Assembly: GCF_026341825.1 (NCBI RefSeq)
Contig: NZ_JAPENY010000003.1
Location: 1,240,001 to 1,304,000, forward strand
Length of the DNA: 64,000 nt
Source of the DNA: Streptomyces sp. NBC_00620
GTDB taxonomy: Bacteria; Actinomycetota; Actinomycetes; Streptomycetales; Streptomycetaceae
Direction of reading: 5' to 3'
The notes under the pieces were generated by a model. The model ran no database searches and was not told where the DNA came from. It worked only from the letters and a program-made list of their open reading frames with translations. The translations under genes and the position numbers were made by a program. Shown one piece after another: positions 48,666 to 58,358 of the stretch; the stretch's first letter is position 1; the number at the start of each line of letters is the position of its first letter.

Positions 48666-49358
48666 ATGACTCAGGTGATCCAACTGGAGAACGTGGCCAA
48701 GCGCTACGACAGCTCCGGCACACCCGCGCTCGGACCGCTCACGCTCTCCGTCGCCAAGGGCGAGGCCCTCGCCGTGACGGGCCCCTCCGGCAGCGGCAAG
48801 TCCACGCTGCTGAACCTCGTCGCGGGTCTGGACAAGGCAACCGAGGGCTCCGTGACGGTGGCCGACCGCCGGCTCGGCGACCTGAGCGAGCACGCGCTGG
48901 CCCGGTTCCGCCGCGAGCAGATCGGCATGGTCTTCCAGTTCTTCAATCTGCTCGACGACCTCACCGTCACCGACAACATCCAGCTCCCCGCCCAACTGGC
49001 CGGAGCGGCACGGCGGAAGACGGCGGCCAGGGCCGGTGAGCTGATGGAGGCGCTCGGCATCCAGAAGCACGCCCGCGCCTACCCGGGCCGGCTCTCCGGC
49101 GGCGAACGCCAGCGGGTCGCGGTCGCCAGGGCGCTGGTCAACCGGCCCGCGCTGCTGCTCGCCGACGAGCCGACCGGCGCCCTCGACACCGCTTCGGGCC
49201 AGGACGTACGGGAGTTGCTGGTGGACCTGCACCGCGGCGGGCAGACCATCGTACTTGTCACGCACGACCTGGCCCTCGCGGAGGCCTGCGCGAGCCGCAC
49301 GATTCATCTGGTCGACGGCCACCTCGCCCTCGACACGCATGCGGAGGCCGTCCGATGA
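48666..49358 (+). CDS. ABC exporter ATPase (MacB/LolD type)
   Basis: A 230-residue ATPase: Walker A GPSGSGKST, signature LSGGERQRVAVARAL, Walker B LLADEPTGALDT and switch His in VTHDLALA. The pattern is that of ATPases paired with FtsX-type permeases. ATG 48666 (MTQVIQLENVAKRY) is preferred; GGACGGACG precedes it. Its stop overlaps the permease ATG (ATGA). Confidence 0.93.
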   Translation: MTQVIQLENVAKRYDSSGTPALGPLTLSVAKGEALAVTGPSGSGKSTLLNLVAGLDKATEGSVTVADRRLGDLSEHALARFRREQIGMVFQFFNLLDDLTVTDNIQLPAQLAGAARRKTAARAGELMEALGIQKHARAYPGRLSGGERQRVAVARALVNRPALLLADEPTGALDTASGQDVRELLVDLHRGGQTIVLVTHDLALAEACASRTIHLVDGHLALDTHAEAVR

Positions 49359-51724
49359 GCCGCTTCGGCTCGGGTTTCGGCACCGGCGCGCTCGGCCGGG
49401 TCGTACGTTCCGGGGTGGGCAGGCGCCGGGTGCAGACCTTGGTGATCGCCATTGCCACGATGATGGCCGTGGCCTCCGCCGTGGTCGCCGGCTCGCTCAT
49501 GGTCGCCGCGAACGCGCCCTTCGACCACGCCTTCGCCGCACAGCACGGCGCCCACCTCACCGCGGCGTTCGATCCGGCCAAGGTGAGTACGGCGCAACTG
49601 GAGGCCACCGGAGAGCTGGAGGGCGTCACCGCGACCGCGGGGCCGTACCCCACCACGGCGATCGGCGGGGTGAACTCGCCGACGCTGACTCTCGTCGGCC
49701 GTTCCGGGCCCGGGGCCGACGTGGACGACGTGGACCTCAGGTCCGGCCGGTGGGCGACGAAGCCGGGCGAGGTCGTGCTGTCGGCGACGTTCGCCGGACC
49801 CGCCTTCAAGCTCGGCTCCACCCTCGAGACCTCGGACGCCGCGGACGCCCCGGAACTGACGGTCGTCGGCCTCGCCGTGTCGGCCAGCAGGACCGCCGAC
49901 GCGTGGGCGACACCTGCGCAGGTCGAGGCGCTGGCGTCGAAGGACAGTCCGGTCACGAGTCAGATGCTGTACCGCTTCGACTCAGCGGGCACGAAGGGGC
50001 AGATCGCCGCCCGCCTGAAGACGCTCACCGCCGCCGTACCGTCCGGGGCGCTGCTCGGCACCACGTCCTATCTGGACACCAAGCGTGCCGCCGACCAGGG
50101 CGCGGCGCCGACCATTCCGTTCCTGATCGCCTTCGGCGTGCTCGGCATCATCATGTCCGTGATCATCGTCGGCAGTGTGGTCAGCGGTGCGGTCGGCACC
50201 AGCCTGCGCAGGATCGGCATCCTCAAGGCCATCGGCTTCACACCGCGCGAAGTGGTGCGCGCCTATGTGGCCCAGGCGCTGATCCCGGCCTGCGCGGGCA
50301 TCGCGCTCGGGGTCGTGCTCGGAAACCTTCTGGCCGTACCACTCCTGGAGGACACCGAGCAGGCGTACGGCAGCGCCTCGCTGACGGTGGCCTGGTGGGT
50401 GGACGTCGTGGTGCCGGCCGTGGCGCTGGTCATCGTCGGGATTTCCACGCTGGTCCCCGCGCTGCGGGCCGGGCGGCTGCGTACGGTCGAGGCCATCGCG
50501 GTCGGCCGGGCGCCGCGCACGGGGCGCGGTCAGTGGGCGCATCGCGCGGCGGGGCGGCTGCCGCTGCCGCGGGCGGTGACGTACGGGCTCGCGAGTCCCT
50601 TCGCCCACCCGGTCCGTACGGTCGCGATGCTGCTCGCGGTGGCCTTCGGCACGGTCACGGCGACGTTCGCGGTGGGGCTGACCGCGTCGCTGAACGCGGT
50701 GGCTGACTCGTCGGATCCCGAGGAGAGCGCCGCGGTCACCGTGATCAGCGGCGGCCGGCACATGGGCCCGGGCGGACCCGGCCCCGCGGAGGACAAGTCC
50801 GAGGCCCCTGCCGTCGATCCGGCGAAGGTGAGCGCTGCCATCGAGGCCCAGGCGGGCACCGCTTCGTACTACGGCATGACCCGGACCGAGGTCACCGTGG
50901 CCGGGCTCTCCGGCTCGATCGAGGCCAGCTTCTACCAGGGTGATCTGGACGCTGCCGCCTACGAGATGATCTCCGGGCACTGGATCACCGGTGCGGGGCA
51001 GGCCGTGGTGCCCACGGGTTTCCTGGAGAGGACCGGCACCGAGATCGGTGACACGGTGCGGGTGACCCTCGAAAAGGACACCGAGACCCTGCGGATCGTC
51101 GGCGAGGCCTTCGACACCTCGGACGACGGTCTGCATCTCCACGCGGATCTCGCCAACTTCCCCGAGGCCAAGCCCGATTCCTTCCTCGTCGACGTGAAGC
51201 CGGGCGTCTCCCCCACCCAGTACGCCACACAGCTCAAAGCGGTGGTGCAGCCGCTGGGCGGCGACGTCATGGCCAACTCCCCGTCGGAGGGCGAGAACAT
51301 GATCCTCATCCTGGAGGCGATGGCGGTGCTCCTCACCCTCATGCTGGTCTCCGTCGCCGGCCTCGGCGTGCTCAACTCCGCCGTCCTGGACACCCGGGAG
51401 CGCGTCCACGACCTCGGCGTCTGCAAGGCACTCGGCATGTCACCACGGCAGACCGTGAGCCTCGTGCTCGCCTCGGTGACCGGGATCGGCGTACTCGGCG
51501 GCCTGGTCGGCGTACCGCTCGGATTCGCCCTGCACGGCTACGTACTGCCGGTGATGGGGCACGCCGCGGGCACCAACCTGCCCCCGTCGATCCTGGACGT
51601 GTACGAACCGTGGCAGCTGATGCTGCTGGGCCTCGCCGGCATCACGATCGCCCTGCTCGGCGCCCTGCTTCCGGCGAGCTGGGCGGCCAAGACCCGCACG
51701 GCGACGGCTCTGCGCACGGAGTAA
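49355..51724 (+). CDS. FtsX-family ABC permease
   Basis: A 789-residue permease made of two FtsX repeats. An N-terminal TM (VQTLVIAIATMMAVASAVVAGS) is followed by a large extracellular domain, a three-TM block around residues 255-375, a second TM and extracellular domain from about 425, and a last three-TM block near 650-785. It is likely an exporter or mechanotransmitter for lipophilic or peptide compounds, with its ATPase encoded just before it and a divergent two-component system as the probable regulator. Only 21 bp separate its end from the convergent ThDP-enzyme gene. Confidence 0.9.
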   Translation: MSRFGSGFGTGALGRVVRSGVGRRRVQTLVIAIATMMAVASAVVAGSLMVAANAPFDHAFAAQHGAHLTAAFDPAKVSTAQLEATGELEGVTATAGPYPTTAIGGVNSPTLTLVGRSGPGADVDDVDLRSGRWATKPGEVVLSATFAGPAFKLGSTLETSDAADAPELTVVGLAVSASRTADAWATPAQVEALASKDSPVTSQMLYRFDSAGTKGQIAARLKTLTAAVPSGALLGTTSYLDTKRAADQGAAPTIPFLIAFGVLGIIMSVIIVGSVVSGAVGTSLRRIGILKAIGFTPREVVRAYVAQALIPACAGIALGVVLGNLLAVPLLEDTEQAYGSASLTVAWWVDVVVPAVALVIVGISTLVPALRAGRLRTVEAIAVGRAPRTGRGQWAHRAAGRLPLPRAVTYGLASPFAHPVRTVAMLLAVAFGTVTATFAVGLTASLNAVADSSDPEESAAVTVISGGRHMGPGGPGPAEDKSEAPAVDPAKVSAAIEAQAGTASYYGMTRTEVTVAGLSGSIEASFYQGDLDAAAYEMISGHWITGAGQAVVPTGFLERTGTEIGDTVRVTLEKDTETLRIVGEAFDTSDDGLHLHADLANFPEAKPDSFLVDVKPGVSPTQYATQLKAVVQPLGGDVMANSPSEGENMILILEAMAVLLTLMLVSVAGLGVLNSAVLDTRERVHDLGVCKALGMSPRQTVSLVLASVTGIGVLGGLVGVPLGFALHGYVLPVMGHAAGTNLPPSILDVYEPWQLMLLGLAGITIALLGALLPASWAAKTRTATALRTE

Positions 51725-51745
51725 CCGACTTCCGCGCGCGACTGG

Positions 51746-53386
51746 TCAGTGACCGCGGAACGCCTCCTCGAGCCACCAGGCACCGCGGTCGCTGACCACC
51801 TTGGCGTCGATCAGCAACGGCGCGGAGCGTGGCCCAACTACCCAGTCCTCTACGGCCTTCAGGTCCGCGGGCGTGCGCACGGTCACCGTCTCGAAGCCGT
51901 AGCCCCGGCCCACGGCCGCGATGTCCGTCGGCGGGAACTGGACCGTGCCGAGCGGGTGTCCGTCGGGCCCGAAGTGGTGGACCTCCGCTCCATAGGCGTC
52001 GTCGTTGTACACGACGACCACCATCGGCAGCCCGAGCCGCCGTACGGTGTCGAGTTCGACGGCGCTCATCAGCGCGCCGCCGTCACCCAGGGCGGCCACC
52101 GGCAGACGGTCCGGGTGGGCGAGCGCCGCGCCGATCGCGGTCGCGAGCCCGAGGCCGATCGACTGGAACGCCTGGGTGAAGCAGAGTCCGTTGTGGTCGG
52201 GGACCGACAGATACATGCTCGGGTAGCCCATGAAGTTGCCGGAGTCCACGCCGATCACCCGCTCGGCGGGGAGGAGGTCGTCGAGGGCGATGCTCAGCGT
52301 CCGGGGGTCGATCCGCTCACGGGTGCTGGTGTCCTCGTACGGCACATCCCGCCAGCGCACCCGTGCGGCGACGGCCGCCGCGATGTCGGCCGTCCTGTAC
52401 CCCGGCCGCTGCCCGCCCGCCGCGTCGAGCACGCGCCGCGCCGTGAGTTCCACGTCGCCGGTGACGCCGAGGCGCACCTCCCGGTGTGCCCCGAGTGCCG
52501 ACGTGTCGTCGTCGACCTGCACGACGGTGGTGTCCGGGCCGATCAGCCGGCCGTGCCGCATGGTCCACATGTTGAGCGCGCAGCCCCAGCCGACGACCAG
52601 GTCCGCCTCCTGGATCAACTCGGCTGCCAGCGGCGACGAGAAGCCGCCGGACACGTCGAGGGACCACGGGTTGCCGTGGAAGAGTCCGCGGGCGACGGCC
52701 GAGGTCGCGAGCAACGCACCGTAACGCTCGGCGAGTTCGGCGAGGGCGTCCCGCCCGCCGGACGTGCGCGCTCCCCGGCCGGCCACGAAGACCGGCCGTC
52801 GAGCCCGCTCCAGCAGCTCCGCCAGCGCCGCCGTGTCGGCGGCAGCCGGCTCGACCGCGGCCCGTGCGGGCGGCGGTGCGGCCAGGGCCGCCGCACCATC
52901 GGGGACATCCAGGGCCTGCACCTCCAGGGGGAGGTTGAGCAGCACGGTCCGCCGTTCGTGCAGCGCACGTCGTACGGCGGCGCACGCCTGCTCGACCGCG
53001 TCCTCCGCCGAGGTCACCCGCGCCGTGACCGCGCCCACCGCGTGCGCCAGTGCCTCCTGGTCGACGTAGAAATTGGATCGCGGCTCGGTCGCCTCGGCCG
53101 CCAACACCACAAGCGGCGTACGGCTCTTGGCGGCCTCGGTGATTCCGGTGAGGGCGTTGGTCAGGCCGGGGCCCTGGTGCACGGTCAGCGCCGCCACGGT
53201 GCCGCTCATCCGCGCGTACGCGTCGGCCATCGTCGCCGCGCCGCCCTCGTGGCGCGCGGCGACGAACCGCGAGCCCGCCGCGACCATGCCGTTGGTGAGA
53301 TGGAAGTTGCCCGACCCGACGACACCGAAGACGCGGTCGATCCCGGCCGCGGCCAACGCCCGGCCGACGGCTTCCGCGACCTTCAT
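51746..53386 (-). CDS. ThDP-dependent enzyme of the acetolactate synthase/benzoylformate decarboxylase group
   Basis: A 546-residue protein with three ThDP-family domains. The catalytic Glu is in RHEGGAATMADAYAR; the C-terminal ThDP motif runs from GDGGALMSAVELDT to VYNDDAYG. The start (MKVAEAVGRALAAAGIDRVFGVVGSGN) is typical. As the last gene of the aromatic-acid operon it is more likely a 2-oxoacid decarboxylase or carboligase for ring-cleavage products than a biosynthetic acetolactate synthase. ATG 53386 overlaps the cyclase-family stop (ATGA). Confidence 0.8.
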   Translation of the reverse strand: MKVAEAVGRALAAAGIDRVFGVVGSGNFHLTNGMVAAGSRFVAARHEGGAATMADAYARMSGTVAALTVHQGPGLTNALTGITEAAKSRTPLVVLAAEATEPRSNFYVDQEALAHAVGAVTARVTSAEDAVEQACAAVRRALHERRTVLLNLPLEVQALDVPDGAAALAAPPPARAAVEPAAADTAALAELLERARRPVFVAGRGARTSGGRDALAELAERYGALLATSAVARGLFHGNPWSLDVSGGFSSPLAAELIQEADLVVGWGCALNMWTMRHGRLIGPDTTVVQVDDDTSALGAHREVRLGVTGDVELTARRVLDAAGGQRPGYRTADIAAAVAARVRWRDVPYEDTSTRERIDPRTLSIALDDLLPAERVIGVDSGNFMGYPSMYLSVPDHNGLCFTQAFQSIGLGLATAIGAALAHPDRLPVAALGDGGALMSAVELDTVRRLGLPMVVVVYNDDAYGAEVHHFGPDGHPLGTVQFPPTDIAAVGRGYGFETVTVRTPADLKAVEDWVVGPRSAPLLIDAKVVSDRGAWWLEEAFRGH

Positions 53387-54168
53387 CAGTGCTCGACCAG
53401 CGCGAGTACGCGTGCCGGAGCACCGGACCCGGACACGATGGGCAGCGGTCCCGCGACGACGACGGCACCGGTCGGCGGCAGCGCCGCCAGGTTCCGCAGC
53501 TGGGTCAGGCCGTACTTGCCGCTGCCCATGAGGTACGAGTGGCAGGGGAAGGCCGGGTCGAAGGAGTGCGCGGCTCCGGCGTCCGTGCCCACCGTCTCGA
53601 CACCGAGGCCGATGACCGGCGCCTCCTCCGCCACCCAGCGGGCGCATTCCGGGGACAGGCCCGGGGTGTGCGGGCCGTTCTCGTCGGCGTTGAGGAACGG
53701 CTCCTGCGCGTGCGACCGGGCGTCCCAGCCGGTGCGCAGCAGCAGCCAGCCGCCGTCGGGCAGGGCTCCGTGCTCGGCTTCCCAGGCCTTCACGTGGTCC
53801 ACCTCGACAAGGAAGTCGGGGTTCTCCGCCGCCTCGGCGGAGAAGTCGAGGACCGCGGCCGGCGCGATCAGCTTTCGCGCCGGGACCGACGCCACGTCGC
53901 CGAGGTCCTTCCCGGTGACCCAGTGGTTCGGTGCGTCGAAGTGGGTGCCGGTGTGCTCACCGCTGCGGAAGTTGTTCCAGTACCAGGCCGGACCCCGGTC
54001 GTCGTACCTGCTGATCTCCTCCAGTTCGAACACCGCGGTCTGGCCGAACTCCGGGGGCAGCTGGATCACCGGCGTGGACGCGGACAGCGGCGAGGTGAGG
54101 TCGACGACCTCGATCGCCCCCTCCCGCAACGCGGCCACCAGGGCGGGGAGGACGGACGGCTGGGGCAT
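53386..54168 (-). CDS. Cyclase-family (kynurenine formamidase-like) metal hydrolase
   Basis: A 260-residue protein of the cyclase/KynB superfamily. The metal-binding motif HTGTHFDAPNHW (HxxxHxD) is present, with the supporting LLLRTGWD and GVETVGTDAG. Family members hydrolyse N-formylkynurenine, isatin or similar amides and lactams. In this operon, an amide or lactam hydrolysis step of an aminoaromatic pathway fits. ATG 54168 has a GGAGG-type site. It overlaps the ThDP gene by 4 bp. Confidence 0.82.
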   Translation of the reverse strand: MPQPSVLPALVAALREGAIEVVDLTSPLSASTPVIQLPPEFGQTAVFELEEISRYDDRGPAWYWNNFRSGEHTGTHFDAPNHWVTGKDLGDVASVPARKLIAPAAVLDFSAEAAENPDFLVEVDHVKAWEAEHGALPDGGWLLLRTGWDARSHAQEPFLNADENGPHTPGLSPECARWVAEEAPVIGLGVETVGTDAGAAHSFDPAFPCHSYLMGSGKYGLTQLRNLAALPPTGAVVVAGPLPIVSGSGAPARVLALVEH

Positions 54169-54193
54169 GTGGACCTCCTGGGACGACGACGCG

Positions 54194-56572
54194 TCACACA
54201 TTCGCCGGTTCACGCGGCGGCGTCCAGCGCAGATGCACGTTCCGGTCGGACTCGTCGGCCCGCAGCAGCGAGAGCCGGGGCCGTACGGCGTCGGTGCGCG
54301 AGGTCGGCGGCTTGCGGCGACCGGCCGCGAACTGCACCGGCCACTGGGCGGCGTCGCCCCGGTACTCCTGCTCGGCCGCCGCGTGCAGGGTCCAGTGCGG
54401 GTCGTAGAGGTGGGTGCGGCCCAGGGCGCACAGGTCGGCGCGCCCCGCAAGGAGGATCGAGTTCACGTCGTCGTACGAGGCGATGGCGCCGACCGCGATG
54501 ACCGCCGTCCCGGTGGCGGCGGCGACCTCGTGCCGGATCCGGTCGGCGAACGGTGTCTGGTAGGAACGGCCGTACGCGGGCCGCTCGTCCGCGGTGACCT
54601 GGCCCGAGGAGACGTCGATCGCGTCCGCGCCGTGGGCGATGAACGCGCGGGCGATCTCGACGGCGTCGTGCTCGGTGTTGCCGTCGGGCATCCAGTCGGT
54701 CGCGGAGAGCCGCACGATCATCGGCCGCCCGGCCGGCCAGGCGGCGCGCACGGCGTCGAAGACCTCAAGCGGGAACCGGAGCCGGTTCTCGAGCGTGCCC
54801 CCGCACTCGTCGGTGCGGTGGTTGGCGACCGGTGAGAGGAAGGAGGACAGCAAGTAGCCGTGCGCACAGTGGAGTTCGAGCAGGTCGAAGCCCGCCTCGG
54901 CACCTCGCCGCGCGGCGCCGACGAAGTCCTGGACGATCCGGTCCATGTCGGCGCGGGTCACCTCACGCGGAACGGCCGATCCGGCGCCGTACGGCAGTGG
55001 CGAGGGACCGACGGTCTCCCAATTGCCGTACGGCAGCGGGTCGTCCATGCCCTCCCACATGAGCCGGGTGGAACCCTTCCGGCCCGCGTGACCGAGCTGG
55101 AGGCCGATGCGCGCGGTGCTCCGCTCGTGGACGAAGGACACGACCCTCGCCCAGGAGTCGCGCTGTTCGTCGGTCCACAGCCCCGCGCAGCCGGGGGTGA
55201 TCCGGCCCTCGGGCGAAGTGCAGACCATCTCCGTCATCACCAGTCCGGCGCCGCCCATGGCCTTGGAGCCGAGGTGGACGAGATGGAAGTCGCCGGGCAC
55301 GCCGTCGACCGCGGAGTACATATCCATCGGGGAGACGATCACCCGGTTCTTCAGCTCCAACTCCCCCAGCCGGAAAGGCTGGAACATCGCCGGGGTACCG
55401 CCGTCGAGCCCCTTCCCCTGGGCGGCGGCGAAGGCGGTGTCGACACGGCCGGCGAACTCCTCGTCGCGGGCGCGGAGGTTGTCGTACGTGATGCGGCGCG
55501 ACCGGGTGAGCAGGTTGAAGCAGAACTGGGTCGGCTCCTGGTGGACGTACATGCCGATGTTCTCGAACCACTCCAGCGAGGCCTGGGCGGCCCGCTGGGT
55601 GGACTCGACGACGGGCCGCCGTTCGGTCTCGTAGGCCGTCAACGCGGCCTCCACGTCAGGGTGTTCGTGCAGGCAGGCGGCGAGGGCGAGCGAGTCCTCC
55701 ATCGCCAGCTTGGTCCCCGAACCGATCGAGAAGTGCGCGGTGTGCGCGGCGTCGCCGACGAGGACGAGGTTGCCGTGGTGCCACCGTTCGTTGCGTACGG
55801 TGGTGAAGTTGAGCCACTTCGAATTGTTGGCGAAGACCTGGTGGCCCGCGAGTTCCCCGGCGAAGAGTCCGCGGATGCGCTCGACGGCCTGCTCGTCGGA
55901 GACGCCCGGCGCGAACTCCACGCCCTCGGTGGCGTCGAAGCCGGCGCGGCGCCAGACGTCCTCGTGCATCTCGACGATGAAGGTGGAGCCGCCGTCGGAG
56001 TAGGGGTAGCCGTGGACCTGCATGGTCCCCCACTCGGTCTGCTTGACGAAGAACTGGAAGGCCTCGAAGACCCGGTCGGTGCCGAGCCACATGTACTTGT
56101 TGTGGCGCCGGTCCAGGGCGGGCCGGAAGACCTCCGAATGGGCCGCCCGGACACGGGAGTTGGCGCCATCTGCGGCGACCACCAGGTCGTACGAGGCGGA
56201 CAGGCCGTCGGGGGCGGGCGTCCGGAAGCGCACGTCGACCCCGAGGGCGTGGCAGCGCTCCTGGAGCAGGCGGAGCAGCTCCTTGCGGCTCATGGCGGCG
56301 AAGCCCTGGCCGCCGACGGTGTGGCTCTCGCCGCGGAAGTGGATGTCGATGTCGGTCCAGCGGGCGAACCGCCGTGCCATGGCCTCGGCGAACTCGGTGT
56401 CGGCGTTCTCGATGCCGCCGAGTGTCTCGTCGGAGAAGACCACGCCGAAGCCGAAGGTGTCGTCGGGGGCGTTGCGCTCCCAGACGGTGATGTCGTGGGC
56501 CGGGTCGAGCTGTTTCATGAGAGCAGCGAAGTAGAGGCCGCCGGGGCCACCGCCAACGATCGCGATCTTCAA
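54194..56572 (-). CDS. Fused aryl-CoA monooxygenase / OYE-type reductase (anthraniloyl-CoA or salicylyl-CoA 5-hydroxylase)
   Basis: A 792-residue two-part flavoenzyme. Residues about 1-390 are an FAD aromatic hydroxylase (GGGPGG near residue 8, DTFGFGVVFSDETL, LVLVGDAAHTAHFSIGSGTK). Residues about 400-790 are an old-yellow-enzyme domain (FRLGELELKNRVIVSPM, GLQLGHAGRKGS, HCAHGYLLSSF, LGRTHL). This fusion is the hallmark of 2-aminobenzoyl-CoA monooxygenase/reductase and salicylyl-CoA 5-hydroxylase. TTG 56572 is preferred (GAGAGGAA at good spacing, start MKIAIVGGG), though GTG 56590, overlapping the ligase stop, is possible. The substrate would be the CoA ester made by the upstream ligase. Confidence 0.9.
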   Translation of the reverse strand: MKIAIVGGGPGGLYFAALMKQLDPAHDITVWERNAPDDTFGFGVVFSDETLGGIENADTEFAEAMARRFARWTDIDIHFRGESHTVGGQGFAAMSRKELLRLLQERCHALGVDVRFRTPAPDGLSASYDLVVAADGANSRVRAAHSEVFRPALDRRHNKYMWLGTDRVFEAFQFFVKQTEWGTMQVHGYPYSDGGSTFIVEMHEDVWRRAGFDATEGVEFAPGVSDEQAVERIRGLFAGELAGHQVFANNSKWLNFTTVRNERWHHGNLVLVGDAAHTAHFSIGSGTKLAMEDSLALAACLHEHPDVEAALTAYETERRPVVESTQRAAQASLEWFENIGMYVHQEPTQFCFNLLTRSRRITYDNLRARDEEFAGRVDTAFAAAQGKGLDGGTPAMFQPFRLGELELKNRVIVSPMDMYSAVDGVPGDFHLVHLGSKAMGGAGLVMTEMVCTSPEGRITPGCAGLWTDEQRDSWARVVSFVHERSTARIGLQLGHAGRKGSTRLMWEGMDDPLPYGNWETVGPSPLPYGAGSAVPREVTRADMDRIVQDFVGAARRGAEAGFDLLELHCAHGYLLSSFLSPVANHRTDECGGTLENRLRFPLEVFDAVRAAWPAGRPMIVRLSATDWMPDGNTEHDAVEIARAFIAHGADAIDVSSGQVTADERPAYGRSYQTPFADRIRHEVAAATGTAVIAVGAIASYDDVNSILLAGRADLCALGRTHLYDPHWTLHAAAEQEYRGDAAQWPVQFAAGRRKPPTSRTDAVRPRLSLLRADESDRNVHLRWTPPREPANV

Positions 56573-56586
56573 GGGGGTTGTTCCTC

Positions 56587-58317
56587 TCACTGCTCGCCGT
56601 CGGGCACGGCAGGCGCGGCGGCCTGCTGGGCTTCCTGTGCCTGCTCGGCTTCTACGATCTTTCGGAGTGCGAAGCGCTGGAGCTTGCCGCTGGTGTTGCG
56701 CGGCAGGGAGTCGCGGAACCGCACGTCACGCGGGTATTTGTAGGGAGCCAGGACCTGCTTGACGTGGTCCTGGATCTCCCTGGCCTTGGCAGCGTCGCCC
56801 GGCACACCCTCGCGGAGTACGACGAAGGCGCAGACGACCGAGCCGCGCTCGGCGTCGGGACGGCCGACGACGGCGGACTCCAGCACATCGGGGTGGGTGT
56901 CGACGGCGGCCTCGACCTCGGGTCCGCCGATGTTGTAGCCCGAGGAGACGATCATGTTGTCGCTGCGCGCCCGGTAGAAGAAGTAGCCGTCCTCGTCCCG
57001 GTGGAAGACGTCACCGGTGACGTTCCAGCCGTTGACGATGTAGTCCTTCTGGCGTTCGTCGTCGAGGTAGCGGCAGCCGACCGGACCGATGACGCCCAGC
57101 AACCCCGGTTCTCCGGGGCCGAGTTCCGCGCCGTCCGGGCCGAGGACGGCCGCGCGGTACCCGGGTACCGGCTTCCCGGTGGCGCCGGGCCGGATGTCGT
57201 CACCGGCGGCCGAGATGAAGATGTGCAGCAGTTCGGTGGCGCCGATGCCGTCGATGACCCTGAGTCCGAGTGTGTCGCGCAGCCGTTCCCAGGTGTCCTG
57301 GGCGATGTGTTCGCCGGCCGACACCCCTGTGCGCAGCCCGGCGAGCCGCTGTTCCTGGCCCGCTCGCACGATCGCCCGGTAGGCCGTGGGCGCCGTCGCG
57401 AGCACGGTGACGCCCTCCCGCTCGACGATCTCCGCGAGTTGCGGCGGGGTGGCGGCCTCGGTGAGCAGGGCGCAGGCCCCGGCCCGCAGCGGGAAGACGA
57501 CGAGCATGCCGAGGCCGAAGGTGAAGGCGAAGGGGGCGGTACAGGCGACCAGATCTTCCGGGACGAGGTTCAGCGTGTGGCGGCCGAAGGTGTTGTCGAT
57601 GGAGAGGATGTCGCGGTGGAAGTGCATGGTGATCTTCGGGACACCGGTGCTGCCGGACGTCGGCCCGAGGAGCGCGACGTCGTCCGCCGCGGTCTCCACG
57701 TTGGTGAACTCGCCCGACTTGGCCGCGGCTCGGCCGACGAGATCCTCCGGCCCTGTGCCGCCGAACTCCACGACCGTGAGCGACGGCAGCGTGGTGTCGC
57801 GGACGGCGTGGGCGTCCTCGGCGAACCGGTGGTCCACCAGAGCTATGGAGGGCCGGGTCCGCTCGACGACCGGGGCGATCTCGCGGGCCCGCAGTGCGGC
57901 CATGGTGGTCACGACGACGCCACCGGCCTTGAGCGCGCCGAGCCAACAGGCCACCGCCCAGGGGTTGTTGGGCGACCGCAGCATGACGCGCTGCCCGGGG
58001 ACCAGTCCGAGGTCCTCGGTCAGCACCTGGGCAACTTGGTTGGCCCGCTTGAGGAGTTGGCCGTACGTCCAGGTCTCCCCGGCCGGCGTACGCAGCGCCG
58101 GGCGGTCCGCCCCGTACGTCGATACAGGGATGTCGATGAGCTCGGTGGCGGCGTTGAGCCGGTCCGGGTAGTGGAGTTCGGGCGTGGTGAACTCGATCGT
58201 CGGCCACAGGTGCGCGGGCGGCAGATGGTCGCGGGCGAAGGTGTCCAGGTGTGCCGAGGCCGAGAGGCTCGGATGGGATTCCGGATGGGGATTCGGGAGA
58301 GGTGACGGAGGAATCAA
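56587..58317 (-). CDS. Benzoate-CoA-ligase-family aryl-CoA synthetase
   Basis: A 576-residue ANL ligase. The ATP loop is LGPTSGSTGVPKITMHFHRD, the typical benzoate/2-aminobenzoate-CoA ligase form; GIGATELLHIFISA is the A5 region, and the C-terminal Lys is in PRNTSGKLQR. It would activate anthranilate, salicylate or a related benzoate before hydroxylation. The start is uncertain: TTG 58317 has AAGGA 8 nt upstream and leaves a Pro/Ser-rich N-terminus, while the conserved part begins about 25 residues later. It lies 41 bp after the thioesterase gene. Confidence 0.88.
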   Translation of the reverse strand: MIPPSPLPNPHPESHPSLSASAHLDTFARDHLPPAHLWPTIEFTTPELHYPDRLNAATELIDIPVSTYGADRPALRTPAGETWTYGQLLKRANQVAQVLTEDLGLVPGQRVMLRSPNNPWAVACWLGALKAGGVVVTTMAALRAREIAPVVERTRPSIALVDHRFAEDAHAVRDTTLPSLTVVEFGGTGPEDLVGRAAAKSGEFTNVETAADDVALLGPTSGSTGVPKITMHFHRDILSIDNTFGRHTLNLVPEDLVACTAPFAFTFGLGMLVVFPLRAGACALLTEAATPPQLAEIVEREGVTVLATAPTAYRAIVRAGQEQRLAGLRTGVSAGEHIAQDTWERLRDTLGLRVIDGIGATELLHIFISAAGDDIRPGATGKPVPGYRAAVLGPDGAELGPGEPGLLGVIGPVGCRYLDDERQKDYIVNGWNVTGDVFHRDEDGYFFYRARSDNMIVSSGYNIGGPEVEAAVDTHPDVLESAVVGRPDAERGSVVCAFVVLREGVPGDAAKAREIQDHVKQVLAPYKYPRDVRFRDSLPRNTSGKLQRFALRKIVEAEQAQEAQQAAAPAVPDGEQ

Positions 58318-58358
58318 CGGAGGAGTCCTTCCGGGCGCCCGCCGACGGGGGCGGCGGG

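Noticed and set aside
51746..53386. Biosynthetic acetolactate synthase (ilvB)
   Set aside because: No small subunit (ilvN) or ilvC neighbour, and it is the last gene of an aromatic-acid operon.
51749..54835. A long + strand frame opposite the ThDP, cyclase and hydroxylase genes
   Set aside because: It runs antisense across three real genes and has no domain-like sequence.
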